Below are positions 38,222-47,398 of a stretch of 64,000 bases of DNA, piece after piece. The notes under the pieces were generated by a model. It was not told where the DNA came from. It searched no databases and saw only the letters and a list, made by a program, of their open reading frames with translations. The first letter of the stretch is position 1. Every line of letters starts with the position of its first letter. Made by a program: the position numbers and the translations under genes. Origin of the DNA: Mycobacterium intracellulare ATCC 13950 (GTDB lineage: Bacteria; Actinomycetota; Actinomycetes; Mycobacteriales; Mycobacteriaceae); contig NC_016946.1 of assembly GCF_000277125.1 (NCBI RefSeq), forward strand, positions 248,001-312,000, given 5' to 3'.

Positions 38222-39169
38222 ATGACGCTAGCGCCGCGCCCGCACGGCGTGATCGTGCGCGCGGCAGCGCTGCTGACGGCGATGTGCGTTGTAGCGGCCT
38301 GCAGCAATTCCGACCCGCTGGGGGCGCAGGTCAAAAGCCCCTCGTCCATCGTTGTCGGTTCCGGGGACTTTCCGGAATCACAGATCATCGCCGAGATCTA
38401 CGCACAAGCCCTGCAAGCCAACGGGTTTGACATCGGAAGGCGGATGGGGATCGGCAGCCGGGAGACGTATATCCCTGCGCTCAAGGACCATTCCATCGAT
38501 CTGGTGCCCGAATACATCGGAAACCTGCTGCTGTATTTCGCCCCGGACTCGGAGGCGACCACTCTCGATGTCGTCGAGCTGGAGCTCCGCCGCCGCCTCC
38601 CGGGCGATTTGTCGATCCTGACGCCCGCGCCCGCGACCGACACCGACACCGTCACCGTGACCAGTCAAACGGCGAACGCGTGGAACCTGAAGACCATCGC
38701 CGACTTGGCCGCGCATTCGGCCGAGGTGCGATTCGGGGCGCCGTCGGCGTTCGCGACCAGGCCGGCCGGGCTGCCCGGCCTGCGACAGAAATACGGGCTC
38801 GACATCCGGCCGGGCAACTTCGTCGCCATCGACGACGGCGGCGGCGCGGTCACCGTGCGCGCCTTGCTCGACGGAAGGGTGAACGCCGCCAACGTTTTCA
38901 CCACCTCACCGGCCATACCGCAGGGCCACCTGGTGGTGCTCGACGACCCGGAGCACAATTTCGTGGCGGGAAACATTGTGCCGCTGGTCAATTCGCAAAA
39001 GAACTCCGGCCTGCTCAAAGATGTACTGGACGCGGTGTCGGCGAAGCTGACGACCTCCGGGGTTGCCGGGCTCAACGCTGCGGTGTCGGGAAACTCGGGT
39101 ATCGATCCCGACGAGGCGGCCCGAAACTGGATACGGGACAACGGCTTCAACCACCCGATCGGCGGATGA
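38222..39169 (+). CDS. proX: Osmoprotectant ABC importer, substrate-binding lipoprotein ProX
   Basis: 315 residues. Signal peptide with lipobox VAAC (Cys at about residue 27), then an OpuAC-type domain: IVVGSGDFPESQIIAEIYAQAL at the start and VPEYIGNLLLYF, typical of quaternary-amine binding proteins. Captures glycine betaine, choline or similar at the cell surface. First gene of proXVWZ. Confidence 0.93.
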   Translation: MTLAPRPHGVIVRAAALLTAMCVVAACSNSDPLGAQVKSPSSIVVGSGDFPESQIIAEIYAQALQANGFDIGRRMGIGSRETYIPALKDHSIDLVPEYIGNLLLYFAPDSEATTLDVVELELRRRLPGDLSILTPAPATDTDTVTVTSQTANAWNLKTIADLAAHSAEVRFGAPSAFATRPAGLPGLRQKYGLDIRPGNFVAIDDGGGAVTVRALLDGRVNAANVFTTSPAIPQGHLVVLDDPEHNFVAGNIVPLVNSQKNSGLLKDVLDAVSAKLTTSGVAGLNAAVSGNSGIDPDEAARNWIRDNGFNHPIGG

Positions 39170-39170
39170 C

Positions 39171-40265
39171 GTGATCACCTTCGATGAGGTCAGCAAGGTC
39201 TTCGGCGACGGGACCACCGCGGTGGACCGCCTCAACCTGGAGGTGCCCAGTGGAAAGCTGACCGTGTTCGTCGGGTCCTCCGGCAGCGGCAAGACGACGG
39301 CCCTGCGCATGATCAACCGGATGATCGAACCGACGTCGGGCACCATCGCGATCGACGGCGTCGACGTCGCCACCCGAGACCCGGTGAAACTGCGGCTCGG
39401 GATCGGCTACGTCATCCAGCACGCGGGCCTGATGCCCCACCAGCGGGTGATCGACAACGTGGCAACGGTTCCGGTGTTGCGGGGGCAGTCCCGCCGCGCC
39501 GCCCGCAAAGCGGGCTACGAGGTGCTCGAGCGGGTCGGGCTGGACGTCAAGCTCGCCCGCCGCTATCCCGCGCAGCTCTCGGGTGGTGAACAGCAACGGG
39601 TGGGCGTGGCGCGTGCCCTGGCCGCCGACCCGCCGATCCTGCTGATGGACGAGCCGTTCTCCGCGGTCGACCCGGTGGTCCGTCACGAGCTGCAGAACGA
39701 AATACTGCGCCTGCAAAGCGATCTGCACAAGACGATCGTTTTCGTCACGCACGACATCGACGAGGCGCTGCGGCTCGGCGAACGGGTGGCGGTGTTCAAG
39801 GGCGGATCGTTACAGCAGTACGACGAGCCGGCTCGGCTGCTGTCGCGACCCGCGAACGACTTCGTGTCGAGGTTCATCGGTCTGGGCCGCGGCTATCGCT
39901 GGCTGCAACGCCTCGACGCGGCCGGACTGCCGCTGCACGACGTCGCGCGGATCACGCCCGAGACGCTTTCCGGGGCAGGGCTTTCCGACGGCTGGGCGGT
40001 GGTGGTCGACGGCGGGGGAGCGCCGCTGGGCTGGATCGACGCCGAAGGCGCGCGGCGGCACCGCGACGGCGCACCGTTGTCGGACTGCATGAGCGGGGCG
40101 GGATCGCTGTTTCGGCCGCGGGGCAATCTGAGCCAGGCGCTCGACGCCGCGCTGTCGTCGCCGTCGGGGGTCGGCATCGCCGTCGACGACGGCGGCAAGG
40201 TGATCGGCGGGGTGCTGGCCGCCGACGTGCTGGCCGCGGTGGAATCCCAACGGGGGAACCGATAA
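39171..40265 (+). CDS. proV: Osmoprotectant ABC importer ATPase ProV
   Basis: 364 residues. Walker A GSSGSGKTT, Q-loop YVIQHAGL, signature LSGGEQQRV, Walker B ILLMDEPFSAVD, switch His in FVTHD. A C-terminal extension of about 110 residues resembles a reduced CBS region, which in OpuA senses ionic strength. GTG at 39171 lies one base after the proX stop. Confidence 0.93.
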   Translation: MITFDEVSKVFGDGTTAVDRLNLEVPSGKLTVFVGSSGSGKTTALRMINRMIEPTSGTIAIDGVDVATRDPVKLRLGIGYVIQHAGLMPHQRVIDNVATVPVLRGQSRRAARKAGYEVLERVGLDVKLARRYPAQLSGGEQQRVGVARALAADPPILLMDEPFSAVDPVVRHELQNEILRLQSDLHKTIVFVTHDIDEALRLGERVAVFKGGSLQQYDEPARLLSRPANDFVSRFIGLGRGYRWLQRLDAAGLPLHDVARITPETLSGAGLSDGWAVVVDGGGAPLGWIDAEGARRHRDGAPLSDCMSGAGSLFRPRGNLSQALDAALSSPSGVGIAVDDGGKVIGGVLAADVLAAVESQRGNR

Positions 40266-40951
40266 TGCACTATCTGCTCACCCATCTCGACGACGCGTGG
40301 TGGCTGACGATCGTGCACCTGCGGCTGTCGTTGGTGCCGGTGGTGATCGGGTTGGCGATCGCGCTGCCGCTGGGCCTGGCCGTGCAGCGCACGCGGATCG
40401 CCCGCACGCTCACGACCGCGGCCGCCAGCGTCGTGTTCACCATCCCGTCGCTGGCGCTGTTCGTGGTGTTGCCGATGATCATCGGAACGCGCATCCTCGA
40501 CGAGGCGAACGTGATCGTCGCGCTGACCGCCTACACCGCCGCGCTGCTGGTGCGCGCGGTGCTCGAGGCGCTAGACGCGGTCCCCGCCCAGACCCGCGAC
40601 GCCGCCGTCGCGGTCGGCTACCCGCCCATCACGCGGATCGTGAAAGTCGACCTCCCGCTTGCGGTTCCGGTCCTCATCGCCGGCCTGAGGGTAGTGGTGG
40701 TGACCAACATCGCGATGGTCTCGGTCGGCTCGGTCATCGGGATCGGCGGGCTGGGCAGCTGGTTCACGCAGGGGTATCAAACCGACAAGAGCGATCAGAT
40801 CCTGGCGGGCATCATCGCGCTGTTCGCGCTGGCGGTCGTCATCGATGTGCTCATCGTGTGCGCCGGCCGGCTGGCCACACCCTGGGTCCGCGCCGTAGAT
40901 ACCGCCGGCCGCCGCTCGGTCGTCGCGCCCGTCGTGGGTGGCGCGCGATGA
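40265..40951 (+). CDS. proW: Osmoprotectant ABC importer permease ProW
   Basis: 228 residues, five or six membrane helices, with the ATPase-contact EAA-like loop AVAVGYPPITRIVKVDLPLAVPVLIAGLR. Its ATG shares a base with the proV stop, so translation is coupled. Forms a heterodimeric channel with ProZ. Confidence 0.93.
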   Translation: MHYLLTHLDDAWWLTIVHLRLSLVPVVIGLAIALPLGLAVQRTRIARTLTTAAASVVFTIPSLALFVVLPMIIGTRILDEANVIVALTAYTAALLVRAVLEALDAVPAQTRDAAVAVGYPPITRIVKVDLPLAVPVLIAGLRVVVVTNIAMVSVGSVIGIGGLGSWFTQGYQTDKSDQILAGIIALFALAVVIDVLIVCAGRLATPWVRAVDTAGRRSVVAPVVGGAR

Positions 40952-41664
40952 ACTTCGTCGATCGGGCTATCTCGTATGTGTTGACCGTCGACAACTGGAC
41001 CGGGCCGGTCGGACTCGCGGCCCGCATCCTCGAGCACCTCGAATACACCGCCATCGCGGTGGGCGCCTCGGCGCTGATCGCCGTTCCCGTCGGGCTCGTC
41101 ATCGGGCACACCGGCCGCGGCACCCTGTTCGTGGTGGGCGCCGTCAACGGGCTGCGCTCCCTGCCGACGCTGGGCGTGCTGCTGTTCGGGACGCTGCTGT
41201 TCGGGTTGGGCCTGGGACCGTCGCTGGTGGCCCTGATGCTGCTGGGTGTGCCCGCGCTGCTGGCCGGCACGTACGCGGGGATCGCCAATGTCGACCCGAC
41301 GGTCGTCGACGCCGCCCGGGCGATGGGCATGACCGAGGCCCAGGTGCTGCTGCGCGTCGAGGTGCCCAATGCGCTGCCGTTGATGCTCGGTGGGCTGCGC
41401 AACGCGACGCTGCAGGTGGTCGCCACCGCAACGGTGGCCGCCTATGCCAGCCTCGGCGGTTTGGGGCGATACCTGATCGATGGGATCAAGGAACGCGAGT
41501 TTCACCTGGCCCTGGTCGGGGCGCTGATGGTGGCCGCATTGGCGCTGGTGCTCGACGGACTGCTGGCGTTGCTGGTGTGGGCATCGGTGCCGGGCACCGG
41601 CCGCCTGCGACGCACTTACCGGACACTTCCGCAGCGGTTCGCGGGGACGTCTTACGGTAGATGA
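40948..41664 (+). CDS. proZ: Osmoprotectant ABC importer permease ProZ
   Basis: 238 residues, six predicted helices and the EAA-like loop AARAMGMTEAQVLLRVEVPNALPLMLGGLR. The start overlaps the proW stop (ATGA). Completes the importer encoded in order X-V-W-Z. Confidence 0.93.
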   Translation: MNFVDRAISYVLTVDNWTGPVGLAARILEHLEYTAIAVGASALIAVPVGLVIGHTGRGTLFVVGAVNGLRSLPTLGVLLFGTLLFGLGLGPSLVALMLLGVPALLAGTYAGIANVDPTVVDAARAMGMTEAQVLLRVEVPNALPLMLGGLRNATLQVVATATVAAYASLGGLGRYLIDGIKEREFHLALVGALMVAALALVLDGLLALLVWASVPGTGRLRRTYRTLPQRFAGTSYGR

Positions 41665-42264
41665 GTGAACGCAGCCCCCTCCGACCCGTCTCGCCGCGTT
41701 TGGCAGGCGATGCTCACCTGGCGCGCACAGGACGTCTCCCGGATGGAATCGGTACGACTCCAGGTGTCCGGCAAGAGAATCAAGGCCAACGGCCGCATCG
41801 TCGCGGCCGCCACCGAGGCCAACCCGGCGTTCGGCGCCTACTACGACCTGTTGACCGATGAAACCGGCGCCACCAAGCGGCTCGGGATGACCGTCACCCT
41901 GGCCGAGCGCGAACGCGTCTTCTCCTTCGCACGCGACGAAGAGAACATGTGGTTGGTCACCGACCATCAGGGCGAGCACCGCGCGGCCTACAACGGCGCC
42001 CTGGACGTCGACGTGGAGTTCAGCCCCTTCTTCAACGCGTTGCCGATCCGGCGGCTCGGCCTGCACGAGCAGGCGGCGTCGGTCACGCTGCCCGTCGTCT
42101 ACGTCAACGTGCCCGAGATGTCCATCATCGCGGACACGGTGAGCTACAGCAGCGCGGGCAGTCGCGGCGAGATCAAGGTGCACACGCCGATCGCCGACAC
42201 CACGGTGAGCGTCGACGACGAAGGATTCATCGTCGACTATCCAGGCTTGGCAGAGCGGATCTGA
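41665..42264 (+). CDS. Putative glycolipid-binding protein (Rv3755c-like)
   Basis: 199 residues, PF06475-type putative glycolipid-binding family, predominantly beta: [27 protein letters not shown] and [25 protein letters not shown]. No signal peptide. GTG at 41665 abuts the proZ stop, so it is probably in the pro operon transcript. It overlaps the 3' end of tyrA by 38 bases. Confidence 0.82.
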   Translation: MNAAPSDPSRRVWQAMLTWRAQDVSRMESVRLQVSGKRIKANGRIVAAATEANPAFGAYYDLLTDETGATKRLGMTVTLAERERVFSFARDEENMWLVTDHQGEHRAAYNGALDVDVEFSPFFNALPIRRLGLHEQAASVTLPVVYVNVPEMSIIADTVSYSSAGSRGEIKVHTPIADTTVSVDDEGFIVDYPGLAERI

Positions 42265-43198
42265 TCACCGCGCCCGCGCGGCCCGCGGCGGCCAGTTCCT
42301 GGCGCCAGTTCTCCGCGCCCACGACGACGTGGAAGATGTCGCTGCGCGGGAAGCTGTCGTAACGCGTTCGCGCGGCGTGGCCGGCTTCGATGAGGTCGGC
42401 GACCGAGTTGTGGTGGGCCAGCGAATCGCGGGCGCGACTCAGCAGTTCGATGACGCGGTCGACCGCGGGCACCAGTTGGTCGCAGTTGCCCTCGCACATC
42501 GCCCGCACCAGATCCGGGGCGCTGGCCGCCACCCGGGTCCCGTCGCGGAATGACCCGGCGGCCAGCGCGAACGCCAACGGGACGTCCCCGGCGACGACCG
42601 CCAGCGCCTCGGCGAGCAGGTGGGGCAGATGCGAGATGGCGGCCGCGGCGGCGTCGTGTTCGTCGGATCTGGCGGGCACCACCACCGCGCCGCAGTCCAG
42701 CGCCAACGTCATCACCATCGACCAGACCGTCGGGTCGACATGGTCGTCGACGCTGACCACCCACGGCGCCCCGGCGAACAACCCGGCGTAGCCGGCGGTC
42801 CAACCCGAATGCGCGGTGCCCGCCATGGGGTGGCCCCCGACGAAGCGTTCCTGCAGACCCGCCGCGACGACCTCGTCGAGCACCGCCTTTTTGACGCTGG
42901 TGACGTCGGTCAACGGGCACGCCGGGGCCGTGTCCTTGATGTGCGCGAGCATGCCCGCCATCGCCGGCATCGGTACGGCGAGCACGATCAACGCGCCGGA
43001 GCCGGCGGCGCGGGTCAGGGTCTCGGTGAGCTCCGTGGAGGCGTCAAAGCCGTCGGCGGCCGCGGCCTGCGCGCCCTCCACGGAGCGGTTGTAGCCGAAG
43101 ACTTCACGGCCCGCCGCCGTGGCGGCCCGCATGATCGAGCCACCGATCAGCCCCAGCCCGAGCACACACACCGGTGTCTTAGAAGGAGGGCTTGCCAC
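42227..43198 (-). CDS. tyrA: Prephenate dehydrogenase TyrA
   Basis: 323 residues. NAD(P)-binding [17 protein letters not shown], then [15 protein letters not shown] and the prephenate site [13 protein letters not shown]. Converts prephenate to 4-hydroxyphenylpyruvate for tyrosine synthesis; the aromatic aminotransferase gene at 20262 encodes the next step. GTG at 43198 taken, an ATG six codons upstream is possible. Divergent from the gene at 43301. Confidence 0.93.
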   Translation of the reverse strand: MASPPSKTPVCVLGLGLIGGSIMRAATAAGREVFGYNRSVEGAQAAAADGFDASTELTETLTRAAGSGALIVLAVPMPAMAGMLAHIKDTAPACPLTDVTSVKKAVLDEVVAAGLQERFVGGHPMAGTAHSGWTAGYAGLFAGAPWVVSVDDHVDPTVWSMVMTLALDCGAVVVPARSDEHDAAAAAISHLPHLLAEALAVVAGDVPLAFALAAGSFRDGTRVAASAPDLVRAMCEGNCDQLVPAVDRVIELLSRARDSLAHHNSVADLIEAGHAARTRYDSFPRSDIFHVVVGAENWRQELAAAGRAGAVIRSALPSLDSRR

Positions 43199-43300
43199 AT
43201 TCCAAGGTTGGCACATCCGTTCGGATAGGTCGCTGTCAGATGTCGCCGCTACCAGGCTCCATCTGGTCAGGGGCCTGGTCAGGGACTACCGTAAGCGGCC

Positions 43301-43825
43301 ATGGGAGCACAACAACGGGCCTCCGCCCAGGGCCTGTCCGCAGATGTGCCGGACGGCTTCGGCGTCGCGGTCGTGCGTGAAGAGGGACAGTGGCGCTGTG
43401 CTCCAATGGCCCGCAAGTCGCTTACGAGCCTGGCGGCCGCCGAGACGGAGCTGCGTGAACTGCGCAGCGCCGGGGCTGTCTTCGGCCTGCTCGACGTCGA
43501 TGACGAATTCTTCGTCATCGTGCGGCCCGCGCCGTCGGGGACGCGGCTGCTGCTCTCGGACGCCACCGCAGCGTTGGACTACGACATCGCCGCGGAAGTG
43601 CTCGACAAGCTCGACGCCGACATCGATCCCGACGACCTCGAGGATTCCGATCCCTTCGAAGAGGGCGACCTGGGGCTGCTGTCCGACATCGGGCTGCCCG
43701 AGGCGGTCTTGGGGGTCATCCTCGACGAGACCGACCTGTATGCCGACGAGCAGCTGGGCCGCATCGCCCGCGAGATGGGCTTCGCCGATCAGCTGTCGGC
43801 GGTGATCGACCGCCTCGGTCGGTGA
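43301..43825 (+). CDS. TadA-associated protein (Rv3753c-like)
   Basis: 174 residues, acidic, named in actinobacteria for its constant neighbour tadA. Segments FGVAVVREEGQWRCAPM and FFVIVRPAPSGTRLLLSDATAALDYD are characteristic. Its stop codon TGA lies in the edge of the dispersed repeat that separates it from tadA. Function unknown; partnership with TadA is inferred from conserved adjacency. Confidence 0.87.
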   Translation: MGAQQRASAQGLSADVPDGFGVAVVREEGQWRCAPMARKSLTSLAAAETELRELRSAGAVFGLLDVDDEFFVIVRPAPSGTRLLLSDATAALDYDIAAEVLDKLDADIDPDDLEDSDPFEEGDLGLLSDIGLPEAVLGVILDETDLYADEQLGRIAREMGFADQLSAVIDRLGR

Positions 43826-43901
43826 TCGCAAGCGCGGCGGAGCCGGGCGCAGCGGGTCGCCACCACTGATGGAGCCGGGCGCAGCGGGTCGCCGCCATCA
43901 G
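43822..43901. repeat. Dispersed GC-rich repeat, one full and one partial copy
   Basis: A full copy in reverse orientation (GTGATCGCAAGCGCGG to GGGTCGCCACC) at 43822-43865 is followed by a partial copy at 43871-43901 (GGAGCCGGGCGC to GTCGCCGCCATCA). It fills the gap between the two genes. Confidence 0.9.
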
Positions 43902-43910
43902 GATCGGTCG

Positions 43911-44369
43911 GTGATTCCTGACGAACAGCTGATCCGTTCCGCGCTGTCGGTCGCCGCGACGGCGGGTCCCCGCGATGTGCCCATCGGCGCGGTCGTGATC
44001 AGCGCCGACGGCACCGAGTTGGCCCGCGCCGTGAATGCCCGCGAGGCCCTGGGCGACCCGACCGCCCACGCCGAGATCCTCGCGCTGCGCGCGGCCGCCG
44101 AGGTGCTCGGCGACGGGTGGCGGCTCGAGGGCGCCACGTTGGCCGTGACTGTCGAACCGTGCACCATGTGCGCGGGTGCGCTGGTGCTGTCGCGCATCGG
44201 GCGGCTGGTGTTCGGCGCCTGGGAACCCAAGACGGGCGCGGTCGGATCGCTGTGGGACGTGGTCCGCGACCGGCGGCTCAATCACCGGCCGGAAGTGCGC
44301 GGCGGTGTCCTGGCACAGGAGTGCGCGGCGCCGCTGGAGGCGTTCTTCGCCCGCCAGCGATTGGGGTGA
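43911..44369 (+). CDS. tadA: tRNA adenosine(34) deaminase TadA
   Basis: 152 residues, identical in length to the M. tuberculosis protein. Zinc and proton-shuttle residues are HAEIL and PCTMCAG. It converts A34 to inosine in tRNA-Arg(ACG), which is encoded at 21545. GTG at 43911 is used because the upstream extension would be encoded by the dispersed repeat. Confidence 0.95.
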   Translation: MIPDEQLIRSALSVAATAGPRDVPIGAVVISADGTELARAVNAREALGDPTAHAEILALRAAAEVLGDGWRLEGATLAVTVEPCTMCAGALVLSRIGRLVFGAWEPKTGAVGSLWDVVRDRRLNHRPEVRGGVLAQECAAPLEAFFARQRLG

Positions 44370-44398
44370 GAGGCATGCCGTTCGGTAAGCTGCTCGGC

Positions 44399-44485
44399 GG
44401 TGGCGTGTCCGAGCGGCCTAAGGAGCACGCCTCGAAAGCGTGTGACGGCTAAAACCGTCCGAGGGTTCAAATCCCTCCGCCACCG
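44399..44485 (+). tRNA. tRNA-Ser (anticodon CGA)
   Basis: 87 bases. Acceptor GGTGGCG/CGCCACC, anticodon stem CACGC/GCGTG with loop CTCGAAA, long variable arm, T-loop GGTTCAAATCC. It marks the end of gene order shared with M. tuberculosis. In that species, as I recall, the neighbouring loci Rv3750c and Rv3751 are an excisionase and an integrase fragment, so this tRNA is a plausible integration site. Confidence 0.97.
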
Positions 44486-44580
44486 CCACAAACTACCGGC
44501 GCCCCGTCGCAGGTAGATCGTGCTCTCACGATGCACCGATCGTGCGCGCGCCGACCGGTCGCCACCCTCGTTGGCGCTCG

Positions 44581-45612
44581 ATGGTTCGACCCACTAATTT
44601 TCCTGAGGTGACGTTCTCAGCTGCTCGTGCAGTCGCACGATGGATCACCCCGTTCCTGACGATCACCGCCGTCGCCGGCATCGGCCTTGTCTGCGACCCG
44701 GTGCCGGTCCGTCCCGCCCCGACGGTGCGTTTGGCCTCCGATGGCAACCCACTGGACGGGGCGCCGTTCTACGTCAACCCCACGTCGGCGGCCATGCGCG
44801 CCGCCCAGAGCGCCGATCCGCCGAGTGCCGAGTTGACCGCGATCGCCAATACGCCGCAGGCGTACTGGATCGTCCCGGGCGGTTCCGCAGCAACGGTCGG
44901 GAAGTACGTCGGCGACGCGGCCGCCGCCGGCGCCATCCCGGTGCTGGCGATCTACGGAATCCCCCATCGCGACTGCGGCAGCTTCGCCGCGGGCGGCATG
45001 GGGTCGGGCGCCGACTACCGGAGCTGGATCGATGGGATCGCCGGCGGCGTGGGCACCTCGCGGGTGGCGATCATCGTCGAGCCCGATGCGCTCGCCATGG
45101 CCGACTGCCTCTCGGGTGATCAGCGCCAAGAACGGTTCGATCTGGTTCATTACGCCGTCGACACGCTGACGAAGGATCCGAACGCGGCCGTGTACATCGA
45201 TGCGGGTCACCTGCGTTGGCACAGTGCCGAGGACATGGCCGCCAGGCTGAATCAGGCCGGCGTCGGTCACGCGCGGGGCTTCAGCGTCAACACCGCGAAC
45301 TTCTTCACCACCGAGGACGAAATCGGTTACGGCGAAGCGATTTCGGGACTCACCAACGGTTCGCACTACGTGATCGACACGTCGCGCAACGGTGCCGGAC
45401 CGGCGCCTGATTCCGAGCTCAACTGGTGCAATCCCAGCGGCCGAGCGTTGGGCACCCCGCCCACCGCCTCGACCGCGGGTGCGCACGCCGACGCCTACCT
45501 GTGGATCAAACGTCCCGGCGAATCCGACGGGACGTGCGGCAAGGGTGATCCGCCGGCGGGCCACTTCGTGAATCAGTACGCCATCGATCTGGCCCACAAC
45601 ACCGGCCACTAG
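44581..45612 (+). CDS. Exported GH6 endoglucanase-like protein
   Basis: 343 residues. N-terminal export signal (ITPFLTITAVAGIGLVCD) then a glycoside hydrolase family 6 domain: FYVNPTSAA, IYGIPHRDCGSFAAGG, the proton-donor Asp in VAIIVEPDALAMADC, YIDAGH and FSVNTANFFTT. M. tuberculosis has a similar CelA1 (Rv0062). The expected target is beta-1,4-glucan such as cellulose. The start is uncertain: ATG 44581 taken; GTG at 44542 and 44608 are alternatives. First gene after tRNA-Ser(CGA). Confidence 0.87.
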   Translation: MVRPTNFPEVTFSAARAVARWITPFLTITAVAGIGLVCDPVPVRPAPTVRLASDGNPLDGAPFYVNPTSAAMRAAQSADPPSAELTAIANTPQAYWIVPGGSAATVGKYVGDAAAAGAIPVLAIYGIPHRDCGSFAAGGMGSGADYRSWIDGIAGGVGTSRVAIIVEPDALAMADCLSGDQRQERFDLVHYAVDTLTKDPNAAVYIDAGHLRWHSAEDMAARLNQAGVGHARGFSVNTANFFTTEDEIGYGEAISGLTNGSHYVIDTSRNGAGPAPDSELNWCNPSGRALGTPPTASTAGAHADAYLWIKRPGESDGTCGKGDPPAGHFVNQYAIDLAHNTGH

Positions 45613-45743
45613 CAGGACCTTTGGCTTAGCCTCGCCGTCGGCGGCTGCCGAACGGATCTGTTATTCGCGACCGCCGATGGTTGCAAGTGGGTAACATTTT
45701 GTTATCTGAAACAGATAAAGCCAGTATGCGGTACGAGGCAAAC

Positions 45744-46217
45744 ATGACGAGGAAAGTTGCGTTCTACGCAATCTTCTCGATCTGCACTGCCTTCATTACT
45801 GTTTCCGGTGCAGACGGGTTCGTTGCGCACGCCGACGATGCGGGGAGCGCGGTGTACAGCGGCGTCAACCAGCTTCGCCAGGGATGCGGACCGATCACCG
45901 ACGACCCGCGTCTGACGGAAGCCGCCCAGCGGCATGCCGACGACATGCTGCGCAGCGGGGTCAGCGGACACATCGGCTCGGACGGCTCGTCGCCGCAGGC
46001 ACGGATCGCGCAGGCGGGCTATCGGAGCCGCTCCACGGGTGAAATCGTCTTCTGGGGCACCGGATCCGCCGCGAATCCCCGTGAGGCCCTGGACATGTGG
46101 ATGCAAAGTCCCCCGCACCGGGCGATCATCCTGAATTGCGCATTCAACGCAGGCGGCTTCGCCACCGCACGGGACGGCAACAAAATGACCGTCGTCGGCG
46201 ACTTCGCGGCTTCGTAA
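45744..46217 (+). CDS. Exported CAP (SCP/PR-1-like) domain protein
   Basis: 157 residues. Signal peptide ends near VAHADD. The CAP domain shows VNQLRQGCGPITDDPRLTEAAQRHADDML, the GHIGSDGSS segment, TGEIVFWG and PPHRAIILNC. CAP proteins are secreted and bind lipids or carbohydrates, and some are proteases or toxins. The start at 45744 (MTRKVAFY) is chosen because GAGG precedes it and the signal peptide begins there. The 131 bases upstream are AT-richer and contain no other gene. Confidence 0.85.
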   Translation: MTRKVAFYAIFSICTAFITVSGADGFVAHADDAGSAVYSGVNQLRQGCGPITDDPRLTEAAQRHADDMLRSGVSGHIGSDGSSPQARIAQAGYRSRSTGEIVFWGTGSAANPREALDMWMQSPPHRAIILNCAFNAGGFATARDGNKMTVVGDFAAS

Positions 46218-46276
46218 ACCCTTTTGGGTCAAGCGGTTTCGGATCGCCGCCGTGGGCAAACCGGTTTAGTTGTGCC

Positions 46277-46807
46277 CTAAAAAGCCACGCTGCCAGAGGG
46301 TTTGAGCACAAATCCGTGCTCGCCGCTGCTGGTGTCCAGGCAGGCGACGAGGCGGTCAGGACCCACTACGCACGTCGCGTCGCGGAAGTTCACCTTCTGT
46401 CCGATGTTTAACAATGTCCCGTGGGTATACGGCACACCACATTTGTTACCTGTCATGCTGATCGCATATGTGGGTGCTGATCGTACGCCCGTTGCTTTGC
46501 CGACCGTGCAGGGATTCGCGTCCGGCATGTCCCCTAGGCAATTGATGTCTTGCGATTGCCACACCGGTACGGGCTCGCCGGCCTCAAACCAACATTGGAT
46601 GTTGTAAGGGGTCGAAAAGTAGGCGTACCGCAATCCTTTCGGCGGAATTTCGATGTAGTTATCGATTGATACCGGGGTGAACTCGTCGAGCTTAGGGAAG
46701 CCGGGCGGCTGTGCGACGGCGTGTTGCGACGGCGACGTACAGGACACGGACACCAAGACGAAGATTAAGGCAAACGATCGAGTAGTCAGGCGTGCGACGG
46801 TAGGCAT
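46277..46807 (-). CDS. Small exported protein B, paralogue of its neighbour
   Basis: 176 residues. Signal peptide with lipobox-like VSVSC (Cys at about residue 23). The mature part shares a pattern with the gene upstream at 46869: FP-x-L/I-x-x-F/Y-T/S-PV, YF-x-TP-x-x-I-x-C-x-F, CGV and GFVL-x-P-x-GS near the end; it has at least six Cys. GGAGGAGGT lies 6 bases before the ATG, a very strong site. Codons and base content are unlike neighbours: 46441-46500 is 30/60 GC by hand count. Function unknown. Confidence 0.8.
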   Translation of the reverse strand: MPTVARLTTRSFALIFVLVSVSCTSPSQHAVAQPPGFPKLDEFTPVSIDNYIEIPPKGLRYAYFSTPYNIQCWFEAGEPVPVWQSQDINCLGDMPDANPCTVGKATGVRSAPTYAISMTGNKCGVPYTHGTLLNIGQKVNFRDATCVVGPDRLVACLDTSSGEHGFVLKPSGSVAF

Positions 46808-46868
46808 TCGAAACCTCCTCCGAATCATGGTCGGACGCTGAAGCGGTCGCCTACCGCCTGATTGACAG

Positions 46869-47375
46869 TCACACGTGAGGCAGCCAACCAGAACCATGTG
46901 GCGACAGGACGAAGCCACGGCCTTGGGGGTCTTTGCATGCGGTCGTGCCTGAGTTATCGACCCCGCAAATGATGCCGTCGACGGTGATGGAATGCAGTGG
47001 GGGCAACGTCTTGAGTGGATGGCCATAGACCTGGCCGTTAGGCGCGATCGGGTCGCCGGATTGAGCCAGTCCAGAGGCGGTCCCAATCGCGTTCACCGTG
47101 CCGGCCCCGCTGGCTGGCGGGACCGCGGGAAAATTATTGCCTGTGCATTGTGCTTCCCCGGAGAAGAAATCGCACGTGATTCCATCCGGGGTAAGGAAAT
47201 AGACCATGTTGAGCGGTGCACGCCCCGTGTTGGGAAGCCCAATCGTGTAGTCCGCAACCGTCACGGGTGAATACCCGCTGATGTCCGGAAATGCAGGCGC
47301 GTCGGCGCGAGCGTTGCAACTAGTCATAAACGCGGTGAGAACCCCGGCAGCGACAGCGAGCGTCCTACTGATCAT
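46869..47375 (-). CDS. Small exported protein A, paralogue of its neighbour
   Basis: 168 residues. Signal peptide, with Cys in [11 protein letters not shown] possibly a lipobox or the end of a Sec signal. Mature part begins [20 protein letters not shown] and contains [32 protein letters not shown] and GFVLSPHGS. Matches the gene at 46277 in motif order. It begins 23 bases after the stop of the DUF4185 gene on the same strand, so the three probably form one transcript. Family and function not recognised. Confidence 0.8.
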   Translation of the reverse strand: MISRTLAVAAGVLTAFMTSCNARADAPAFPDISGYSPVTVADYTIGLPNTGRAPLNMVYFLTPDGITCDFFSGEAQCTGNNFPAVPPASGAGTVNAIGTASGLAQSGDPIAPNGQVYGHPLKTLPPLHSITVDGIICGVDNSGTTACKDPQGRGFVLSPHGSGWLPHV

Positions 47376-47398
47376 TTCTGGTCCTATCGGCGGGTAGA

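Noticed and set aside
43869..43910. ATG start for tadA at 43869
   Set aside because: The added 14 residues would come from the dispersed repeat; GTG at 43911 gives the usual length and N-terminus.
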